Part shown: positions 63,885 to 64,000 of the stretch, in pieces
How positions within the stretch are numbered: position 1 is the first letter of the stretch
How the letters are laid out: the number at the start of each line of letters is the position of its first letter
Assembly (NCBI RefSeq): GCF_017916255.1
Contig: NZ_CP072827.1
Location: forward strand, 6,349,501 to 6,413,500
DNA length: 64,000 nt
Source: Streptomyces mobaraensis NBRC 13819 = DSM 40847
Lineage (GTDB): Bacteria; Actinomycetota; Actinomycetes; Streptomycetales; Streptomycetaceae
Direction of reading: 5' to 3'
Made by a program: the position numbers and the translations under genes
Notes under the pieces: generated by a model
The model's input: the letters and a program-made list of their open reading frames with translations, nothing else
The model's database searches: none
What the model was told of the DNA's origin: nothing

Positions 63885-64000
63885 ATGGTCCTGGAAAGTC
63901 GTGCCCAGGAGATGCCGTGGGACGGAGATTGCGCTGTGCTGAACTCTGCTGGTGTCGCTTCCCGGTCCGCCGGAGGGGATTCCGGACCGGCCGGCCCGGG
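63885..64000 (+). CDS. Start of an unidentified ORF running off the window
   Basis: The frame is open from ATG 63885 (also ATG 63912 and GTG 63936, the latter after GACGGAGATT) to the end of the window. Only about 38 residues are available, Ser/Gly/Ala rich at the end, so no identity can be given. Confidence 0.3.
   Translation, partial: MVLESRAQEMPWDGDCAVLNSAGVASRSAGGDSGPAGP

Overview
The window is very GC-rich, with strong third-position GC bias, GTG/ATG starts overlapping upstream stops, LAL and SARP/AfsR-type regulators, and two genes carrying the rare TTA codon. This points to a Streptomyces (or close actinomycete) chromosome in an arm region full of specialised metabolism. No tRNA, rRNA, CRISPR array or phage module was seen.

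Region A (1-17558) is the end of one biosynthetic cluster. It starts inside a highly reducing type I PKS (AT-DH-C-methyltransferase-ER-KR-ACP). A convergent LuxR-family LAL activator follows, then a rightward operon: AdoHcy-hydrolase-like dehydrogenase, two Gfo/Idh oxidoreductases, a radical SAM enzyme, two SAM methyltransferases, and an SCP2/beta-lactamase-fold protein whose nucleophile is Cys. The PKS plus beta-lactamase-fold pair resembles the LovF/LovD logic, in which an acyl chain passes from a reducing PKS to a small core. I do not recognise the product. A POT peptide transporter (18320-19831) separates this from region B.

Region B (20553-48040) is a complete-looking NRPS cluster read from one divergent promoter (40216-40504). 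Leftward: lysine-2,3-aminomutase-type enzyme, NRPS (A-PCP-C-A-PCP-C), aromatic amino acid hydroxylase, CmlA-type di-iron beta-hydroxylase, NRPS (A-PCP-C), FAD halogenase, aminotransferase, MFS exporter. Rightward: a leucine-type chain-elongation set (LeuA/C/B/D-like) with an embedded ureohydrolase, a second CmlA-type hydroxylase and a nitroreductase. A small SARP lies at the left edge. Three adenylation domains and these tailoring enzymes match what I recall of resormycin: beta-homolysine, 3-hydroxyvaline and a chlorinated dihydroxy-dehydrophenylalanine. My main hypothesis is that homolysine is built by extending a guanidino-protected keto acid, after which the ureohydrolase removes the guanidino group and the aminomutase moves the amino group.

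Region C (48150-57525) is mixed: a decayed transposase, an SDR/XRE-regulator pair sharing an inverted-repeat operator, an Nramp-type transporter behind an M-box Mg2+ riboswitch and a short leader ORF, a P450 facing a class I terpene synthase, a GNAT acetyltransferase and a small secreted protein.

Region D (57733-64000) holds an unusual fusion of an MbtH domain to a degenerate adenylation domain and a degenerate beta-lactamase-like domain. A large AfsR-like regulator, a 32-residue peptide gene with its own promoter, and an ORF running off the end follow.
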